NCBI GenBank assembly: GCA_002747055.1
Contig: PDSQ01000039.1
Coordinates: 1 to 42,451 of the forward strand
DNA length: 42,451 nt
Reading direction: 5' to 3'
Origin: Gammaproteobacteria bacterium
GTDB lineage: Bacteria > Pseudomonadota > Gammaproteobacteria > Pseudomonadales > Oleiphilaceae
Every line of letters starts with the position of its first letter. Positions within the stretch are counted from its first letter, which is position 1. Shown piece after piece: positions 37,317-42,451 of this stretch. The notes beneath the pieces were generated by a model. The model was not told where the DNA came from. It did no database searches and was given only the letters and a program-made list of their open reading frames with translations. The translations under genes and the position numbers were made by a program.

Positions 37317-37871
37317 TCACAAACTGTCTTCCGCGCGCGGCCATCGCGCCGTGATGCGTTTGAAGTAATGATTATCACATTCGTGACATGCCTCGATCAT
37401 CGTGGTCTGGGTCAGACACACCATATAACCGCACTCAGAGCACTGCAACATACCCGGCGAGGCAATTTCGCCCTTGACGTAAATACCGTGATCATGATGC
37501 GTTTTGTGCTCGAGCTCCATCTGCTCGACTCGCGTTTTGTCAGCAATGGAGAACAATGATTCCTTCATTTTTTTCTCGACGAGTGCAACATCGATCTTGA
37601 GCCATTCAGCCAAACCATGCCTGGTTTCTGAAACAAACCGCATCATTCCCTCGAGGTCACGTTTGACATAGGCACCCAACAAATCGATTTCTTCGCGAGT
37701 GAGTTCCGCCACCCCTTGCTCAAATTCGATTGCGTCGTCCACCTCTTTCTTTATCGTTTCCCAGGTGCGATTTTCAATATCCGCCACCGCCGACTCGACC
37801 CGATGGATGATACGATCATAGGCATGAACTGCTTTTTGCGAAAGCTTTGGAGGTATCTTGTCTGACATCAT
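37317..37871 (-). CDS. Zinc-ribbon protein, YbeL/DUF1451 family
   Basis: 184 residues: a long helical N-terminal part with many Glu/Lys, then HHDHG and a zinc ribbon with CSECGYMVC and CHEC as likely ligands. Matches the YbeL family found upstream of or near leuS in gammaproteobacteria, function unknown. The second ATG (37868) is equally possible. It is divergent from leuS. Confidence 0.85.
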   Translation of the reverse strand: MMSDKIPPKLSQKAVHAYDRIIHRVESAVADIENRTWETIKKEVDDAIEFEQGVAELTREEIDLLGAYVKRDLEGMMRFVSETRHGLAEWLKIDVALVEKKMKESLFSIADKTRVEQMELEHKTHHDHGIYVKGEIASPGMLQCSECGYMVCLTQTTMIEACHECDNHYFKRITARWPRAEDSL

Positions 37872-37906
37872 ACTGCTCCCGTTTTTGACCCTAATGACAA
37901 TTCAAA

Positions 37907-37919
37907 CGGATCTAATCCG
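37907..37919. repeat. Short palindrome between the zinc-ribbon gene and leuS
   Basis: CGGAT-CTA-ATCCG, perfect 5-bp arms, lies in the 224-nt divergent region. A -10-like TAGAAT follows at 37962-37967 for the leuS direction. Could be an operator, but the arms are short. Confidence 0.3.
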
Positions 37920-38009
37920 AACATTGTGCGCTAACCCCTACCTGTCGCCCCATTAGTAGGTTAGAATACCGCCCCGGTTTACCCAAACCTAGCAGATTTT
38001 TTAGATTTG

Positions 38010-41228
<3,219 letters not shown>

Positions 41229-41230
41229 CG

Positions 41231-42271
41231 ATGAGACTTACAGCGGATTCACTCAACAATCACCTCGACGCGGCCCTCTTGCCGATTTACCTGGTGACCG
41301 GAGATGAACCACTGATTGTTCAAGAGTGCGCGAGCCTGATTCGCGCCAAAGCCCGCCAATCAGGCTTTACTGAACGCAAAGTGTTCCATGCTGAAGGCAA
41401 CTACAACTGGAACGAATTCAAAGCCGAAACGGCCGCACTTTCTCTGTTTGCTGAATTGAAGCTGCTTGAATTGAGATTTAAAAAAAGCGCTGGCAACAAA
41501 TCGTTCAAACCGACGAATTCTACCATTTCAGCACTTGAAGAATATCTGGGGCAGGTAGACGACACCAAGGTACTATTAATCGAAATGCCCTGGCTTGATT
41601 ACGCCGAATCCCGAAAAGCCTGGTATCAAACTCTGGACAAATTAGGTGCGATTATAGCTGTACGACCGGTGGAACTGGCAAAGTTTCCTCGATGGATCGC
41701 CGGCCGGGCGAAAACGAACGGGTTAACTATCGACCGCGACGCGATCGAACTCATTGCTGATCGTGTAGAAGGAAACTTGCTGGCAGCGGCTCAGGAAATC
41801 GAAAAACTCAAAATACTGTCTCCCGACACCCGAATATCCAGCCAGTTAATAACAGAGTCTGTAGCAGAAAGTAGCCACTATAGCCCGTTCGATTTAATCG
41901 ATGCATGTCTGCGCCAGAATACCAAAAAGGCATTACATATTCTTTCAGGTCTGATTAACGAAGGTACCCAACCCTTGCCCATTCTTGGTCTGCTTACCCG
42001 CACCATCAGACAAACCTGCGCATTAAAGCAACTGGTTCGCTCAGGGATGCACCCAGATCAGGCATGCCAAAAAATCTGGATCATCAAACAGCAGCGACGC
42101 CTATACACCAAACTGTCTGCCCGGATGACAACCAGCCAGTTAAATGATTTGCTATCGGATGCATTTAAAATCGATCGCGCTGTCAAAGGCAACATAAACG
42201 AAGCACCAAATCGACTATTGGCTGACCTCGTTATCAAATTGTGTCATGAGTGTCGATACCTATCAAAATGA
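41231..42271 (+). CDS. holA: DNA polymerase III subunit delta
   Basis: Clamp-loader subunit that opens the beta clamp, 346 residues. The N-terminal LPIYLVTGDEPLIVQE motif and ALSLFAELKLLELRF segment, followed by FPRWIAGRAKTNGL and the helical collar domain, are diagnostic of HolA. It completes the leuS-lptE-holA operon. Unlike many relatives, no nadD gene fits in the 180 nt left in the window. Confidence 0.95.
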   Translation: MRLTADSLNNHLDAALLPIYLVTGDEPLIVQECASLIRAKARQSGFTERKVFHAEGNYNWNEFKAETAALSLFAELKLLELRFKKSAGNKSFKPTNSTISALEEYLGQVDDTKVLLIEMPWLDYAESRKAWYQTLDKLGAIIAVRPVELAKFPRWIAGRAKTNGLTIDRDAIELIADRVEGNLLAAAQEIEKLKILSPDTRISSQLITESVAESSHYSPFDLIDACLRQNTKKALHILSGLINEGTQPLPILGLLTRTIRQTCALKQLVRSGMHPDQACQKIWIIKQQRRLYTKLSARMTTSQLNDLLSDAFKIDRAVKGNINEAPNRLLADLVIKLCHECRYLSK

Positions 42272-42359
42272 ACCCAGACGATTTCCATACCATGATTTGT
42301 ATGTAACACGGTGTCAAATCACCCAATCCACAATTCAACCGTTTTCATTACATAGTCGC

Positions 42360-42412
42360 CCCTGAAAAACACCCAACCTTATGAATTTTATTAAAAAATT
42401 CCCATTTCAGGG
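42360..42412. repeat. Nested inverted repeats after holA
   Basis: Outer arms CCCTGAAA (42360-42367) and TTTCAGGG (42405-42412) enclose a second pair GAATTTT (42383-42389) and AAAATTC (42395-42401). A -10-like TATACT follows at 42435-42440, close to the window end. It may be a terminator for holA or a regulatory structure for the next gene. Confidence 0.45.
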
Positions 42413-42451
42413 AGACAGATTCGACCAAAAATAGTATACTGACTCCTTCAT

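Overview
The window comes from a gammaproteobacterium of moderate GC. The evidence is an E. coli-like class II FbaA, the mreBCD-maf-rng block, gatCAB beside mreB, miaB-phoH-ybeY-lnt, leuS-lptE-holA, and the gamma-restricted small families YejK, DUF1820 and YbeL-type zinc ribbon. A PEP-CTERM protein, GlgC and a multi-PAS GGDEF/EAL protein suggest a free-living, probably aquatic, species. I cannot name the genus.

Layout. 1-420: 5'-truncated end of a chemotaxis receptor. 712-7432 (+): an unusual phosphate uptake locus, pstS - phoU fused to an LMW-phosphatase-like domain - pstC - pstA - pstB-like - pstB-like, then a metal-efflux type permease. 7613-9217: macrodomain protein (-), then a Cys-rich CWC protein overlapping rsuA (+). 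9423-13702: glgC, the decayed tail of an NADH:flavin oxidoreductase, a PBP7-type endopeptidase and fbaA. 14149-15114: PEP-CTERM protein. 15195-18859 (-): a four-gene MCE/Mla-type lipid transporter. 18961-23611 (-): mreB-mreC-mreD-maf-rng. 23893-28334 (+): gatC-gatA-gatB-yejK, convergent with trmH (-). 29080-29409 (-): DUF1820. 29622-33983 (+): miaB-phoH-ybeY-lnt. 34097-37237 (+): membrane PAS/GGDEF/EAL protein. 37317-37871 (-): zinc-ribbon protein. 38096-42271 (+): leuS-lptE-holA. No tRNA, rRNA, CRISPR array or insertion sequence was seen.

The most interesting part is the phosphate locus. Its two adjacent PstB-like ATPases carry complementary defects. The first has lost the Q-loop Gln, the switch His and one Walker A Gly but keeps a perfect LSGGQ. 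The second keeps all of those but has LSLEE for a signature. In a heterodimer all the defects would fall in one ATP site, leaving the other canonical. This is the arrangement of asymmetric ABC exporters, but here it is in a phosphate importer. The same operon encodes a PhoU whose C-terminal phosphatase-like domain has lost both catalytic residues (Cys to Asp, Arg to Gln). Together they look like an asymmetric transporter with an attached pseudo-enzyme sensor, not a plain Pst system.

Most of the rest is conserved housekeeping: cell shape and envelope (MreBCD, PBP7, Lnt, LptE, MCE system), translation (GatCAB, LeuS, MiaB, TrmH, RsuA, YbeY), replication (HolA) and carbon storage or glycolysis (GlgC, FbaA). 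Two gene remnants mark sites of past rearrangement.
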